The notes under the pieces: generated by a model
Seen by the model: only the letters and a program-made list of their open reading frames with translations
Databases searched by the model: none
Told to the model about the DNA's origin: nothing
In this document: in pieces, positions 1 to 8,269 of the stretch
How the letters are laid out: each line of letters begins with the position of its first letter
Position numbering within the stretch: the stretch's first letter is position 1
DNA from: Actinoplanes lutulentus
GTDB taxonomy: Bacteria > Actinomycetota > Actinomycetes > Mycobacteriales > Micromonosporaceae
Length of the DNA stretch: 64,000 nt
NCBI RefSeq assembly: GCF_003259845.1
Contig: NZ_QLMJ01000003.1
Coordinates: forward strand, 124,001-188,000
Direction of reading: 5' to 3'
Made by a program: the position numbers and the translations under genes

Positions 1-140
1 CGGCTCAGCGGGGCGAGCCGTCGTCCAGGCGTGTCACCGGACCCGGATAACAGGTCCAGCCGACGGCTCGCATCGGGGCAACGCGAACTCGACCGCAGAA
101 ACGAGCCCCAACTCAACACGGCGGGGTCGGCCCACCAGTG

Positions 141-302
141 CGTGTCGACTTTGGGTGCGGATTGCGCCTCAAATCGACACACACAGACGGACGCCAGCCT
201 GCGTGTCGACTTTCGGTGCAGAGCGCGCCTCAAATCGACACACACAGACGGACGCCAGCCTGCGTGTCGACTTTCGGTGCAGAGCGTGCCTCAAATCGAC
301 AC
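141..302. repeat. 61-bp tandem repeat, 3 copies, each a hairpin
   Basis: Three copies start at 141, 202 and 263, an exact 61-bp period; the third is truncated at 302. Each copy opens with GTGTCGACTTT and closes with AAATCGACAC, so each can fold into a stem of about 10 bp. Copies two and three differ by a single base over the hairpin, while copy one is more diverged. The array lies in the 426-bp gene-free left end. Overlapping open frames are low-complexity and read as non-coding. Confidence 0.8.
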
Positions 303-324
303 GCTCGCGGCTTGATCGAGGGCT

Positions 325-400
325 GCGGCCACCCCCGGAACCGCGGCCACCCCCGGAACTGCGGGCACCCCGACGCTGCGGGCACCCCGGAACTGCGGAA
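325..400. repeat. about 18-bp GC-rich direct repeat, 4 copies
   Basis: Units of the type GCGGCCACCCCCGGAAC start near 325, 343, 361 and 378. They lie between the 61-bp array and the end of the GH20 gene. No hairpin is obvious and no gene is seen here. Confidence 0.6.
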
Positions 401-426
401 ACCCTCTGTCTGCCTGGCCGGGAACT

Positions 427-1860
427 CTACGGCCAGGGGATTTCTGGGGATTTGTAGTACGACACGCCTTCTGCGTCCCACTTCGGGCCGAACGTCGCCA
501 CGCGAGCGCGGAACGACTCCCAGTCGCGGACGTCGCGCTTGGACCAGCCGATCTCGGCAATGGCCGGCAGCCGGGGCAGCGTCAGGAACCGTACGTCCGC
601 CACGCTTCGCAGCGTCTCGGACCACAGGGGCGCCTCCACCCCCAGCAGCGCCTCCTCCGGGACACCCGGCAAGCGGTCCGCGGGATCCCAGTCGTACGCG
701 CGCCGCACATCCACGTACCCGGCCCAGTCCAGCCCCAGAGCGGTGTCCGAGTCGTACTTCATGTCGAGATAGGCCCGGTCCGCCGGGGACATGATGACGC
801 GCCGGCCCTCGGTCGCGGCCCGGGCGGTGTCGGCGTCGGCGGCTTCGATGCGCCAGTACTGCACGACAGCGGTCTCCGGCAGATCCACGGCGGCCATCTC
901 GTGCCAGCCGATCGCCCGCTTGCCGTACTTGCCGGGCAGCGGAAGCACCCGCGCCAGGAACGTCCGATAGTCCTCCGGCGGCGTGGACAGGCACTCGTCG
1001 CCGCCGATGTGCAGATAGGGCCCGGGCGTCACATCGGCCAGGGTCCGGATCACGTCCTCGACGAAGGCGTACGTCTCCTCCTTGCCGGCGACCAGCGAGC
1101 TGTACCCGACCTCGGCATCAACCCGCTGCGGAACCGGCTGACCGTCGGAGGTCAGCGACGGGTACGCGTAATGCACAGCATTGACGTGCCCCGGCATGTC
1201 GATCTCCGGAACGATCGTCACGAACCGCTCCGCGGCGTAAGCGACGACATCGCTGTAGGAGGCAAGCGTGAGAAACCCCGGCCCCACCCCGTCAACACCG
1301 GTGCCCGCGCCGCCGCTGACCTCGGTGAGCAGCGGCCAGCCCGGGATCTCGATCCGCCAGCCCTGGTCGTCGGTGAGATGCAGATGCAGATGATTGATCT
1401 TGAATTGGACGAGAAGGTCGATGTGCGCCTTGATCTCGTCAGCGGTGAAGAAGTGCCGGGCGAGGTCCAGCATCGCGCCGCGGTACTCATAGCGAGGCGC
1501 ATCCGAGATCAGCCCGCCGGGCAGCGACGTCCCCAGCTGCAGCAGCGTCTGCACGCCCCAGAACAGCCCCTGCGGACTTCCGCCGCGCAGATCCACGCCC
1601 GCATCAGTGATCTCCAGCGTGTAGCCCTCGAAATCCAGCGACGGATCCACCGAGAGCCGGATCGCCCCGTTGGGACCGATCGGGATCGGGCCGCCGACAA
1701 CTTTCTCCAAGGCACCAGCGAGATGCTCGGCGACACCGGCGGCTTCCGGCGCGCAGTCGAGGACCGTACCGGGAATGATCGTGAATGATGCGGCCGGGAC
1801 GGGCCGCACCGAGGCCGGGTGAGGGATCACATCGCCGAGTTGCTTCGTGAAAGCGCGCAC
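427..1860 (-). CDS. GH20 beta-N-acetylhexosaminidase
   Basis: Glycoside hydrolase family 20 enzyme predicted to release terminal beta-linked GlcNAc or GalNAc from chitooligosaccharides or glycans by substrate-assisted catalysis. The order is a GH20 N-terminal domain followed by a TIM barrel. It has the strand-4 motif HIGGDE with the adjacent Asp-Glu catalytic pair, and earlier barrel motifs HLHLTDDQGW and PEIDMPGH. No signal peptide is visible, so it is probably cytoplasmic. No start has a clear ribosome binding site. GTG at 1860 sits 7 nt after a TAGAGT -10 box and would be leaderless. ATG at 1887 and GTG at 1830, just before the conserved VIPHP segment, are alternatives. The gene is divergent from the GNAT gene at 1886. 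Confidence 0.9.
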   Translation of the reverse strand: MRAFTKQLGDVIPHPASVRPVPAASFTIIPGTVLDCAPEAAGVAEHLAGALEKVVGGPIPIGPNGAIRLSVDPSLDFEGYTLEITDAGVDLRGGSPQGLFWGVQTLLQLGTSLPGGLISDAPRYEYRGAMLDLARHFFTADEIKAHIDLLVQFKINHLHLHLTDDQGWRIEIPGWPLLTEVSGGAGTGVDGVGPGFLTLASYSDVVAYAAERFVTIVPEIDMPGHVNAVHYAYPSLTSDGQPVPQRVDAEVGYSSLVAGKEETYAFVEDVIRTLADVTPGPYLHIGGDECLSTPPEDYRTFLARVLPLPGKYGKRAIGWHEMAAVDLPETAVVQYWRIEAADADTARAATEGRRVIMSPADRAYLDMKYDSDTALGLDWAGYVDVRRAYDWDPADRLPGVPEEALLGVEAPLWSETLRSVADVRFLTLPRLPAIAEIGWSKRDVRDWESFRARVATFGPKWDAEGVSYYKSPEIPWP

Positions 1861-1867
1861 TCTGAAG

Positions 1868-1877
1868 ACTCTAAACT
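1868..1877. promoter_or_regulatory. overlapping divergent -10 boxes
   Basis: On the plus strand TAAACT (1872-1877) lies 8 nt before the ATG at 1886. On the minus strand TAGAGT (1873-1868) lies 7 nt before the GTG at 1860. Both fit the actinobacterial TANNNT -10 pattern and share two bases. Good -35 boxes are not evident. Both mRNAs would be leaderless. Confidence 0.4.
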
Positions 1878-1885
1878 GTTTCCCC

Positions 1886-2431
1886 ATGACGATCACCACG
1901 CGTCACGGCGTCCTCGGCGATGAGCGGATCCTGCATGATCTCGCTGCTCGCACGTTCGGGCTGGCCTGCCCGCCGGGGACCGCCCAGACGGACATCGACG
2001 AGTTCATCGCGAAGAACCTGTCGGAGGACAGCTTCGTCCAGTACCTCGGCGACCCGAATCGAATCATCGTGCTGGTGTCCGAGGATGATCAGCCGGTGGG
2101 TTACGCGATGCTGATCCGCGACCGGATCACCGACGCCGATGTGGCCGCCGTGGTCGACGAGGCGACAAGCATCGAGCTGAGCAAGTTCTATCTGGCCGCC
2201 GAGCGGCACGGCTCGGGCGCGGCGCAGGCGCTGATGACCGAGACGCTGTCCAGCGCGGCGCGGACCGGTGCGGTGAGCTGCTGGCTCGGCGTCAACCAGA
2301 AGAACGTCCGGGCGGCGAGGTTCTACGCGAAGCACGGTTTCGAGATCGTCGGCGTGAAACGGTTCCTGGTCGGCTCCGAGTGGCACGACGACCACATTCG
2401 CCAACGGGAATTATCATCCCAAAATGCCTAA
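1886..2431 (+). CDS. GNAT family N-acetyltransferase
   Basis: A 181-residue acetyl-CoA-dependent acetyltransferase of unknown substrate. The C-terminal half has the GNAT core: a beta4-like segment SKFYLAAERHGSGAAQALM carrying the acetyl-CoA loop (RHGSGAA in place of Q/RxxGxG/A), then WLGVNQKNVRAARFYAKHGF typical of motif B. The ATG at 1886 is preferred over an upstream in-frame ATG because it follows a TAAACT -10 box by 8 nt (leaderless). Its last 8 bases overlap the next GNAT gene, so the two are probably translationally coupled. Confidence 0.85.
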   Translation: MTITTRHGVLGDERILHDLAARTFGLACPPGTAQTDIDEFIAKNLSEDSFVQYLGDPNRIIVLVSEDDQPVGYAMLIRDRITDADVAAVVDEATSIELSKFYLAAERHGSGAAQALMTETLSSAARTGAVSCWLGVNQKNVRAARFYAKHGFEIVGVKRFLVGSEWHDDHIRQRELSSQNA

Positions 2432-2930
2432 GGTACGAGCGGCCCGCGAAGCCGACGTGACATCGATCGCCGGCATCTGCTCCCGGGCCTACGCCGCCAC
2501 CTACCAGGGGATTCTCCCGGCGGGGTACCTCGATCGGATGCTGGCGGAGTTCTACGTCCCGGAGCGGATCACCAAGGACCTCGCCCCGGCGCCGCCGAGC
2601 TGGCTCGGATATCAGGTGGTCGAGGAGGACGGCCGCGTCCTCGGGACCGCCGCCGGCAGCCTCACCGCGCCGGGCGTCGGCGAGCTCGCCATGATCTATC
2701 TGGAGCCGGGCGAGCGCGGCCGCGGCCTCGGTTCGCTGCTCCTGGACCGGATCACCGAGCAGGTCCGTGAGCTGGGCGCGACCGAGATGTGGGTCGCCGC
2801 GGTGGTCGGCAACGAGCTCGCGCTGCCGTTCTACGAGGCGCGCGGCTTCACCATCCAGGGCAAACGCCGCGCTTACGGCTCCACCGACGATGAGGACGCC
2901 TGGTCCCTGCGGCTGCGTCGCGAGATCTGA
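2424..2930 (+). CDS. GNAT family N-acetyltransferase
   Basis: A 168-residue GNAT protein with a full acetyl-CoA-binding motif A (MIYLEPGERGRGLGSLLLD) and motif B (GNELALPFYEARGF). The N-terminus, VRAAREADVTSIAGICSRAYAATYQGILP, resembles the RimI/YitI-like start of small GNAT enzymes. The substrate cannot be told. It overlaps the upstream GNAT gene by 8 nt (ATGCCTAA) and so depends on it for translation. The two proteins differ in sequence and are not a recent duplication. A bidirectional terminator follows. Confidence 0.85.
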   Translation: MPKVRAAREADVTSIAGICSRAYAATYQGILPAGYLDRMLAEFYVPERITKDLAPAPPSWLGYQVVEEDGRVLGTAAGSLTAPGVGELAMIYLEPGERGRGLGSLLLDRITEQVRELGATEMWVAAVVGNELALPFYEARGFTIQGKRRAYGSTDDEDAWSLRLRREI

Positions 2931-2997
2931 GCGTTCCGCTCACGCTCCATTCCCGGGTACGGAAAAAATGTCGTACCCCATCGATACGTTGACCGTG

Positions 2998-3026
2998 CGG
3001 ATCGGCGCCACGGGGGCGCCGATCCG
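2998..3026. terminator. bidirectional hairpin terminator
   Basis: CGGATCGGCGCC and its exact complement form a 12-bp stem around a 5-nt loop. It sits between the converging ends of the GNAT gene (2930) and the WYL regulator (3032). No long T run is present, as is usual in this GC range. Confidence 0.75.
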
Positions 3027-3031
3027 TCCCA

Positions 3032-3991
3032 TCACGACGCCTCGGCGGCCCGCATCAGCGTCTCGCCCGCCGTGCGGACCCGTTCGCGCAGCTCAACGGG
3101 TGACTCGATGACGAACGGCGAGGCCAGCAGCCCCAGCACCATTGTCGGCCAGCCCAGGTCGTCGACGTTCATGCGTATCCGGCAGGACGTGGCCGTGACC
3201 TCCTCCACGTTGCCCCAGTGCCCGAGAAACGATCGGACCGCCTCGGCCGGGGTCTCGATCAGCACCGACACGTCGTACTTGTTGGGGATCGACGCCATCC
3301 GCGAGCGCATCCAGGTCACCGGGTCGCCGCCCGGCAGCTCGCGCGGGCGGAAACGCGCTCCGGTCGGCGCCGGCGAGGTGAGCCGGTCGACTCGGAAACT
3401 GCGCCAGTCGCCCCGGTCGAGATCCCAGGCCACCAGGTACCACCGCCGGCCGAGCGAGACCAGCCGGTGCGGCTCGACGTGCCGGAGCATCGGCTCGCCG
3501 GCCCGCGGGGTGTAATCGAAACGCAGCCGCTCCTCACCCCGGCAGGCCATCGCGATGGTGGTCAGCGAGATCGCGTCGAGCACCGGGCCGCCACCGAAGA
3601 CGCCGGGGGCGGTGACCGCCTGCAACGCGTCGATGCGGCGGCGCAACCGGGGCGGGAGCAGTTGGATGACCTTGGCGAGTGCGCGTACCGAAGTCTCCTC
3701 GAAACCGGCGACGGCGCCGGCGGCGCCGCTCCGGAGCCCGACCGCGATGGCGACCGCTTCCTCGTCGTCGAGCAGGAGAGGTGGCATCGCCGCGCCGGCC
3801 TGGAGCTGGTAACCGCCGGCCACACCCCGGGCGGCGTCGACCGGATAACCCAGATCGCGGAGCCGGTCGACGTCGCGGCGCAGGGTACGCGGACTGACCT
3901 CGAGCCGATCGGCCAGCTCCGAACCGGGCCAGTAACGATGGGTCTGCAGCAGCGACAGGAGCCGCAGCATCCGTGCACTCGTGTTCGCCAT
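3032..3991 (-). CDS. YafY-family WYL-domain transcriptional regulator
   Basis: A DeoR-type winged helix-turn-helix at the N-terminus (MLRLLSLLQTHRYWPGSEL, with RTLRRDVDRLRDLGYPV as the recognition region) is followed by a WYL domain. The WYL domain ends in RWYLVAWDLDRGDWRSFRVDR, and the C-terminal extension is typical of the family. These proteins act as ligand-responsive regulators. It is divergent from the DrrAB-like exporter with about 60 bp between starts, so the exporter is the likely target. ATG at 3991 (MANTS) is chosen; ATG at 4006 is an in-frame alternative and neither has a strong ribosome binding site. Confidence 0.85.
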   Translation of the reverse strand: MANTSARMLRLLSLLQTHRYWPGSELADRLEVSPRTLRRDVDRLRDLGYPVDAARGVAGGYQLQAGAAMPPLLLDDEEAVAIAVGLRSGAAGAVAGFEETSVRALAKVIQLLPPRLRRRIDALQAVTAPGVFGGGPVLDAISLTTIAMACRGEERLRFDYTPRAGEPMLRHVEPHRLVSLGRRWYLVAWDLDRGDWRSFRVDRLTSPAPTGARFRPRELPGGDPVTWMRSRMASIPNKYDVSVLIETPAEAVRSFLGHWGNVEEVTATSCRIRMNVDDLGWPTMVLGLLASPFVIESPVELRERVRTAGETLMRAAEAS

Positions 3992-4053
3992 GTCCTCAGA
4001 CTCCATCGGATTGCGGTCAGGAAGTGGCCGCTTCGAACTCTAGTGTCGAGAGC

Positions 4054-4998
4054 ATGATGATTGAGACGCGAGAGCTGACGAAGCTTTTCAAAGACGTCCG
4101 CGCGGTCGACGGCATCAACCTGACGGTGGCCCGCGGTGAGCTCGTCGCGCTGCTCGGCCCGAACGGCGCCGGCAAGTCCACCACTCTTCGCATGCTGACC
4201 ACGCTCATCCCGCCGACCTCGGGCAGCGCCCAGGTGGCCGGCTTCGACGTGGTCCGCCAGCAGCGCGACGTGCGGCTGCGGATCGGATACATCGGACAGG
4301 GCAACGGTGCCGGGCACAGCCAGCGCGGCCGCGACGAGCTGATCAGCCAGGGCCGGGCGTACGGAATGACCGTCCGCGCGGCCCGCACCAGAGCCGCCGA
4401 GCTGATCGACTCACTCGGGCTCAGTGACGTCGCGGACCGTACCGTCTCCACCCTCTCCGGCGGCCAGCGTCGCCGCCTGGACATCGCGATGGGGTTGATC
4501 CACGCCCCTGAGCTGCTTTTCCTCGACGAACCGTCGACCGGGCTGGACCCGCAGAACCGGGCCAACCTGCAGGAGCACATCGTGCGCCTGCGCGCCGAGC
4601 ACGGCACCACGATCGTGCTGACCACGCATTACCTCGACGAGGCGGACTCGATGGCCGAGCGGGTGATCGTCATCGACCACGGCCGGGTCATCGCGGACGA
4701 CTCGCCGCAGCAGCTGAAGGCGAAACACGTGGGCGACCGGGTGATCCTGGGGTTCGCCGGTTCTGAGGAAGCGGCGCGGGCCGCAGCGGCGATCGGCGCA
4801 CAGCACGAAGGCGGATTTATCCGGCTCACAGCCGAGGACGGCCCCCGCGAAGCTCCGAAGATCTTGGCGTCATTGCCGATCACCCCGACCTCCATCGAGG
4901 TCACCCGCCCGACCCTGGACGACGTCTTCCTCACCCTCACCGGCCGCAGCCTTCGTGAGGACAGCAGCACCCCCGCCGCCGAGCTCGTGGAGGCCTGA
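4054..4998 (+). CDS. DrrA-type ABC exporter ATP-binding protein
   Basis: ATPase subunit of an ABC-2 exporter of the daunorubicin-resistance (DrrA) type. Walker A GPNGAGKST is at residues 35-43, followed by the signature LSGGQRRRLDIA, Walker B LLFLDEPSTGLDP and a switch His in TTHYLDEA. The C-terminal tail with DDVFLTLTGRSL is characteristic of the DrrA group. The start at 4054 has GAGAG upstream; ATG at 4057 is equally possible. The permease begins 2 nt after its stop, so the pair is an operon. The substrate is unknown: drug or lipid efflux is a family-level expectation only. Confidence 0.9.
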   Translation: MMIETRELTKLFKDVRAVDGINLTVARGELVALLGPNGAGKSTTLRMLTTLIPPTSGSAQVAGFDVVRQQRDVRLRIGYIGQGNGAGHSQRGRDELISQGRAYGMTVRAARTRAAELIDSLGLSDVADRTVSTLSGGQRRRLDIAMGLIHAPELLFLDEPSTGLDPQNRANLQEHIVRLRAEHGTTIVLTTHYLDEADSMAERVIVIDHGRVIADDSPQQLKAKHVGDRVILGFAGSEEAARAAAAIGAQHEGGFIRLTAEDGPREAPKILASLPITPTSIEVTRPTLDDVFLTLTGRSLREDSSTPAAELVEA

Positions 4999-5000
4999 TC

Positions 5001-5738
5001 ATGACTTCCCTCGTCACCGACACCCGTGTCGTCTTCAGCCGTGAACTGCGTCCGGTCATCCGGGACCCGTTCTCGGTGATCTTCTCGATGATCCAGCCGC
5101 TGTTCTTCCTCGGCCTCTTCGCGCCGCTGCTGCCCGGCGACAACTCGCTGCAGTGGTTCGTTCCCGGGATCATCGTGATGTCCTGCCTCTTCGGCTCCTC
5201 GATGACCGGCTCCAACCTGCTCTTCGAGATGCAGACCGGCTCGCACGAGCGGATGCTAGTCACCCCGCTGCGCCGGCCCGCCCTGCTGATCGGCCGGGCG
5301 CTCAAGGAGATCGTCCCGATGATCGCGCAGGCCGCCCTGATCGTCGCGGTCTGCATTCCGTTCGGTTTCGAGCTGCACCTGCCGGGCGCGCTGCTCGGCC
5401 TGCTCATCCTGGCCGCGTTCTGCATCGGCCTGGGCGCGCTCTCCTACACCCTGGCGCTCGCCGCGAAGAACAAGGAATGGCTCTTCTGGACCGTCCAGCA
5501 GACGCTGATCTTCCCGCTGCTCCTGCTCGCCGGGGTTCTTCTCCCGCTCGACAACGGACCGGGCTGGCTGCGGGCGCTCTCTCACATCAACCCCATGACG
5601 TACGTGGTCAACGCCGAACGAGCCCTCTTCAACGGCGACGTCCTGACCCGCAGCACCCTGGAAGGTGTGATCGCGGCCACTGTCGTAGCGGTGCTCGGTC
5701 TTCTCATCGGCGTGCGAGCCATGCAACGGTCCGACTGA
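5001..5738 (+). CDS. DrrB-type ABC-2 exporter permease
   Basis: A 245-residue integral membrane protein with about six hydrophobic segments and the ABC-2 family pattern. This includes a conserved early segment SVIFSMIQPLFFLGLFAPLL and a late segment FPLLLLAGVLLPLDNGP. It pairs with the ATPase just upstream to form an efflux pump. The downstream corA-like gene starts 18 nt later on the same strand and may be cotranscribed, although its function is unrelated. Confidence 0.88.
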   Translation: MTSLVTDTRVVFSRELRPVIRDPFSVIFSMIQPLFFLGLFAPLLPGDNSLQWFVPGIIVMSCLFGSSMTGSNLLFEMQTGSHERMLVTPLRRPALLIGRALKEIVPMIAQAALIVAVCIPFGFELHLPGALLGLLILAAFCIGLGALSYTLALAAKNKEWLFWTVQQTLIFPLLLLAGVLLPLDNGPGWLRALSHINPMTYVVNAERALFNGDVLTRSTLEGVIAATVVAVLGLLIGVRAMQRSD

Positions 5739-5756
5739 GCGATACCGTTCTCGCCC

Positions 5757-6830
5757 ATGAGAGGTGCGCTCGGGCGGCTGCTGGAGAACATCGTCCGTCC
5801 CCCGAAACCGGTGACCCCGGCCCGGAGCGGCAACCCGGACGCGGTGGTGGACTGCGCGGTCTACGCCGGCGGGTCACGCCGGTTCGGGTCGCGGCAGATT
5901 CCGTACGCGGAGGCGGCCCGTCTGGCAAGCCGGCGGGGCGCTTTCGTCTGGCTCGGCCTGCACGAGCCGAGCCTGTCCACGATGAACGCGGTGGCCCAGG
6001 TCTTCGGCCTGCACGAGCTGCACGTGGAACAGGCCGTCTCGGGCGGGCACCGGCCGGGTGTCGAGGTGCTCGGCGAGGTGACGCGGCTGGTTCTGCGCAC
6101 CGCACGGTACGTCGAGCACGACCGGCTCACCGCCGATTCCGAGGTGGTGGAGACCGGTGACGTCACGGTGCTGGTCGGCCCGTCGTTCGTGATCACCGTG
6201 CGGCACGGCCCGGTCGGCCCGCTCCGCGAGGTACGCCAGGAGCTGGAGTCCCGCGCCGAGGTCCTGCGACAGGGCCCGTGGTCGGTGGCGTACGCGGTCG
6301 GCAACCGGATGGTGGACAGCTACCTCGACGTGGCCGAACACGTGGAGCACGACCTGGACCGGATCGAGGAGGAGACCTTCGCGACCGAGCGGTCCTCCGA
6401 ATTCGCCCACATCTACCAGCTGAAACGCGAGATGGTGGAGTTCAAGCGGGCGGTGCTGCCACTGGCCGAGCCGATGTCGCGCCTGCTGGAGCTGTCCGGG
6501 GTGCCCGAGGAGCTGCGTCCGTACCTGGTGGACGTTCGCGGCAAGCTGGCCCGGGCCGCGGACCGGGTGGCCGGTTTCGACGAGCTGGTCACGTCGATCC
6601 TCCAGGCCCGGCTCGCACAGGTCTCGGTCGATCAGAATCACGACATGCGCAAGATCGCTTCATGGGCCGCGATCGCCGCGGTGCCGACCGTGATCGCCGG
6701 GATCTTCGGGATGAACTTCACGATCATGCCGGGGCTCGGATCCCGGTTCGGATTCGCCGGCGCGATCATCGCGATGATCGTGATCGGTGGCGGAGTCCAT
6801 CGCTCATTGAAGAAATCCGGATGGCTTTGA
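5757..6830 (+). CDS. CorA family divalent cation transporter
   Basis: A 357-residue protein with a long cytoplasmic domain rich in charged helices and two C-terminal membrane helices. The first ends in the diagnostic GMN motif (IFGMNFTIMPG); the second is FAGAIIAMIVIGGG followed by a basic tail. CorA proteins form pentameric Mg2+/Co2+ channels in the inner membrane. The usual E-x-x-E-like loop after GMN is not conserved (TIMPGLGSRFG), so ion selectivity is uncertain. The gene ends at a perfect bidirectional terminator. Confidence 0.9.
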   Translation: MRGALGRLLENIVRPPKPVTPARSGNPDAVVDCAVYAGGSRRFGSRQIPYAEAARLASRRGAFVWLGLHEPSLSTMNAVAQVFGLHELHVEQAVSGGHRPGVEVLGEVTRLVLRTARYVEHDRLTADSEVVETGDVTVLVGPSFVITVRHGPVGPLREVRQELESRAEVLRQGPWSVAYAVGNRMVDSYLDVAEHVEHDLDRIEEETFATERSSEFAHIYQLKREMVEFKRAVLPLAEPMSRLLELSGVPEELRPYLVDVRGKLARAADRVAGFDELVTSILQARLAQVSVDQNHDMRKIASWAAIAAVPTVIAGIFGMNFTIMPGLGSRFGFAGAIIAMIVIGGGVHRSLKKSGWL

Positions 6831-6841
6831 TCAAATACAAC

Positions 6842-6872
6842 GCGCGGCCGGAGAATTGCACTCCGGCCGCGC
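6842..6872. terminator. bidirectional terminator
   Basis: GCGCGGCCGGAG and its exact complement form a perfect 12-bp stem with loop AATTGCA. It separates the converging corA-like gene and the Gly-rich protein gene. Confidence 0.9.
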
Positions 6873-6897
6873 ATCGTCCTATTTCCCGGTGACAGGA

Positions 6898-7677
6898 TCA
6901 GTGGCCGCCGCCACTGTTCCCGTGACCACTGTGGCCACCACCATTGCCGCCCTGGCTACCCCCGTTGCCGCCCTGGTTTCCACCAGAACCACCCTGGTTG
7001 CCGCCCTGGCCGCCCTGGTTGTTGCCCTGGCCGCCCTGGTTTCCACCAGAGCCACCCTGGCTGCCACCGGAACCACTCTGGCCGCCCTGGCTTCCACCGG
7101 GAGCGCCCTGGCCACCGCCGTGACCGCTGCCCGGGCCACCCTGCCCCGGAGCGCCGGGGCCGTTCTGACCCGGCCCGTCGGAGTGGCCGTGTCCGGGGCC
7201 GCCCGGACCGCCGTTGCCACCCGGCGAGGTGTTGCGCGCCACCACCGGCAGGGAGAGAACCGTGGTGCGCGTCTGGGTGCGGGCCTTCCATCCGCACTCG
7301 TCGTACGAGATGGTCGCCCACAGCTTCGTCACGCTGTTACGCCGCGCGATCGGCGTGACGCGAACCTTGGTGAAGTCGGTGCGTCCCGGCCGCAGCGAGT
7401 CGCCGCGGGAGAACGTCGTGAACCGCCGCGCGCCGAGGTAGTCGACCTTGATGGCCTCGCCGCGGACCCGGATCTGCGCGTCGCAGATCGGGCGGTCGGT
7501 ACGCCAGTTGATCGTCACCCAGCTGGTCGTGTTCGCCGGGACCGCCTGCAGCCAGTTGGAGACTGGGGCCGGACCGCGGCCGATGGCCGCGGCCGGAGCC
7601 GCCGCCGACACCGCTGCCATCCCGGCAGCCGCCGTGGCCAGGGCAATCATCGCTCCGAAACGCCGCGTCTTCTGCAT
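6898..7677 (-). CDS. secreted protein with Gly/Asn/Gln-rich repeat tail
   Basis: The 259-residue product starts with an N-terminal signal peptide (MQKTRRFGAMIALATAAAG, cleavage after an Ala-rich stretch). A globular region of about 110 residues follows, with two cysteines (C-D-A-Q and DECGW) that could pair. The last third is a low-complexity tail of GGNQGGSGGNQGG-type units ending in a His/Gly/Ser segment. A clean ribosome binding site GGAGGA precedes ATG 7677. No family was recognised. It may be a wall or matrix protein with a flexible tail, which is inference. Confidence 0.75.
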   Translation of the reverse strand: MQKTRRFGAMIALATAAAGMAAVSAAAPAAAIGRGPAPVSNWLQAVPANTTSWVTINWRTDRPICDAQIRVRGEAIKVDYLGARRFTTFSRGDSLRPGRTDFTKVRVTPIARRNSVTKLWATISYDECGWKARTQTRTTVLSLPVVARNTSPGGNGGPGGPGHGHSDGPGQNGPGAPGQGGPGSGHGGGQGAPGGSQGGQSGSGGSQGGSGGNQGGQGNNQGGQGGNQGGSGGNQGGNGGSQGGNGGGHSGHGNSGGGH

Positions 7678-7883
7678 GAGTTCCTCCAGTGACTGTGATG
7701 TCCGCCGCGGGGATCCGGCGGGCAAAAAGGACACTAAGGGAATTGCAGACATGTCGCCATGTTTTGCCGCGCGTTTCAGGGCAAAAGTCCATTGTTGTAC
7801 AAAATGTTTAGGTGGCCTCAGCCGAAAAGATGATGTTGGCTAGCGATGCTGAATCGACTGGTTTCCGGGTAAAGGCAACAGGC

Positions 7884-8222
7884 ATGAGCGAGAACGGCGA
7901 AGACCTCGGCGCACCCGTGTCCTACCTGGTCCTGAAGGAGGGCGTCCCGGTCTACGACCGCTCCGGCGGCAACGTCGGCACGGTCGAGCACGTGCTCTCC
8001 GACGAGCGCGAGGACGTCTTCCACGGCCTGCTGCTCAAGACCGCCGACGGTCACCGGTTCGCCGGTGGCGACCAGGTGGACGGCCTCTTCGAGCGCGGCG
8101 TGATCGTCAGCGAGCCGGTCGACAAGCTCGCCACGCCGAGCGCCGACACACCGGCCGGCCTGGCCGAGAGCCGCGTCTCGGCGCTGCGGAAGGCCTGGGA
8201 CTGGCTGATCCAGCCCAAATGA
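7884..8222 (+). CDS. PRC-barrel-like small protein
   Basis: A 112-residue soluble protein. The core, LKEGVPVYDRSGGNVGTVEHV followed by a beta-rich LLLKTADGHRFAGGDQVDGLFERGVIVSE, has the look of a PRC-barrel fold, found in stress-related and RNA-processing proteins. The C-terminus has an amphipathic helix (RVSALRKAWDWLIQPK). ATG 7884 (MSENGE) is chosen because the upstream in-frame residues are not conserved-looking. It is a single gene ending at a terminator shared with the MHYT gene. Confidence 0.7.
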   Translation: MSENGEDLGAPVSYLVLKEGVPVYDRSGGNVGTVEHVLSDEREDVFHGLLLKTADGHRFAGGDQVDGLFERGVIVSEPVDKLATPSADTPAGLAESRVSALRKAWDWLIQPK

Positions 8223-8224
8223 CA

Positions 8225-8257
8225 AAAGGCCCGCCCCGAGTCCCGGGACGGGCCTTT
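8225..8257. terminator. bidirectional terminator
   Basis: AAAGGCCCGCCC pairs with GGACGGGCCTTT (one mismatch) around a short loop. A runs and T runs at either end make it work for both converging genes. Confidence 0.85.
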
Positions 8258-8269
8258 CGCTATGAAGAT

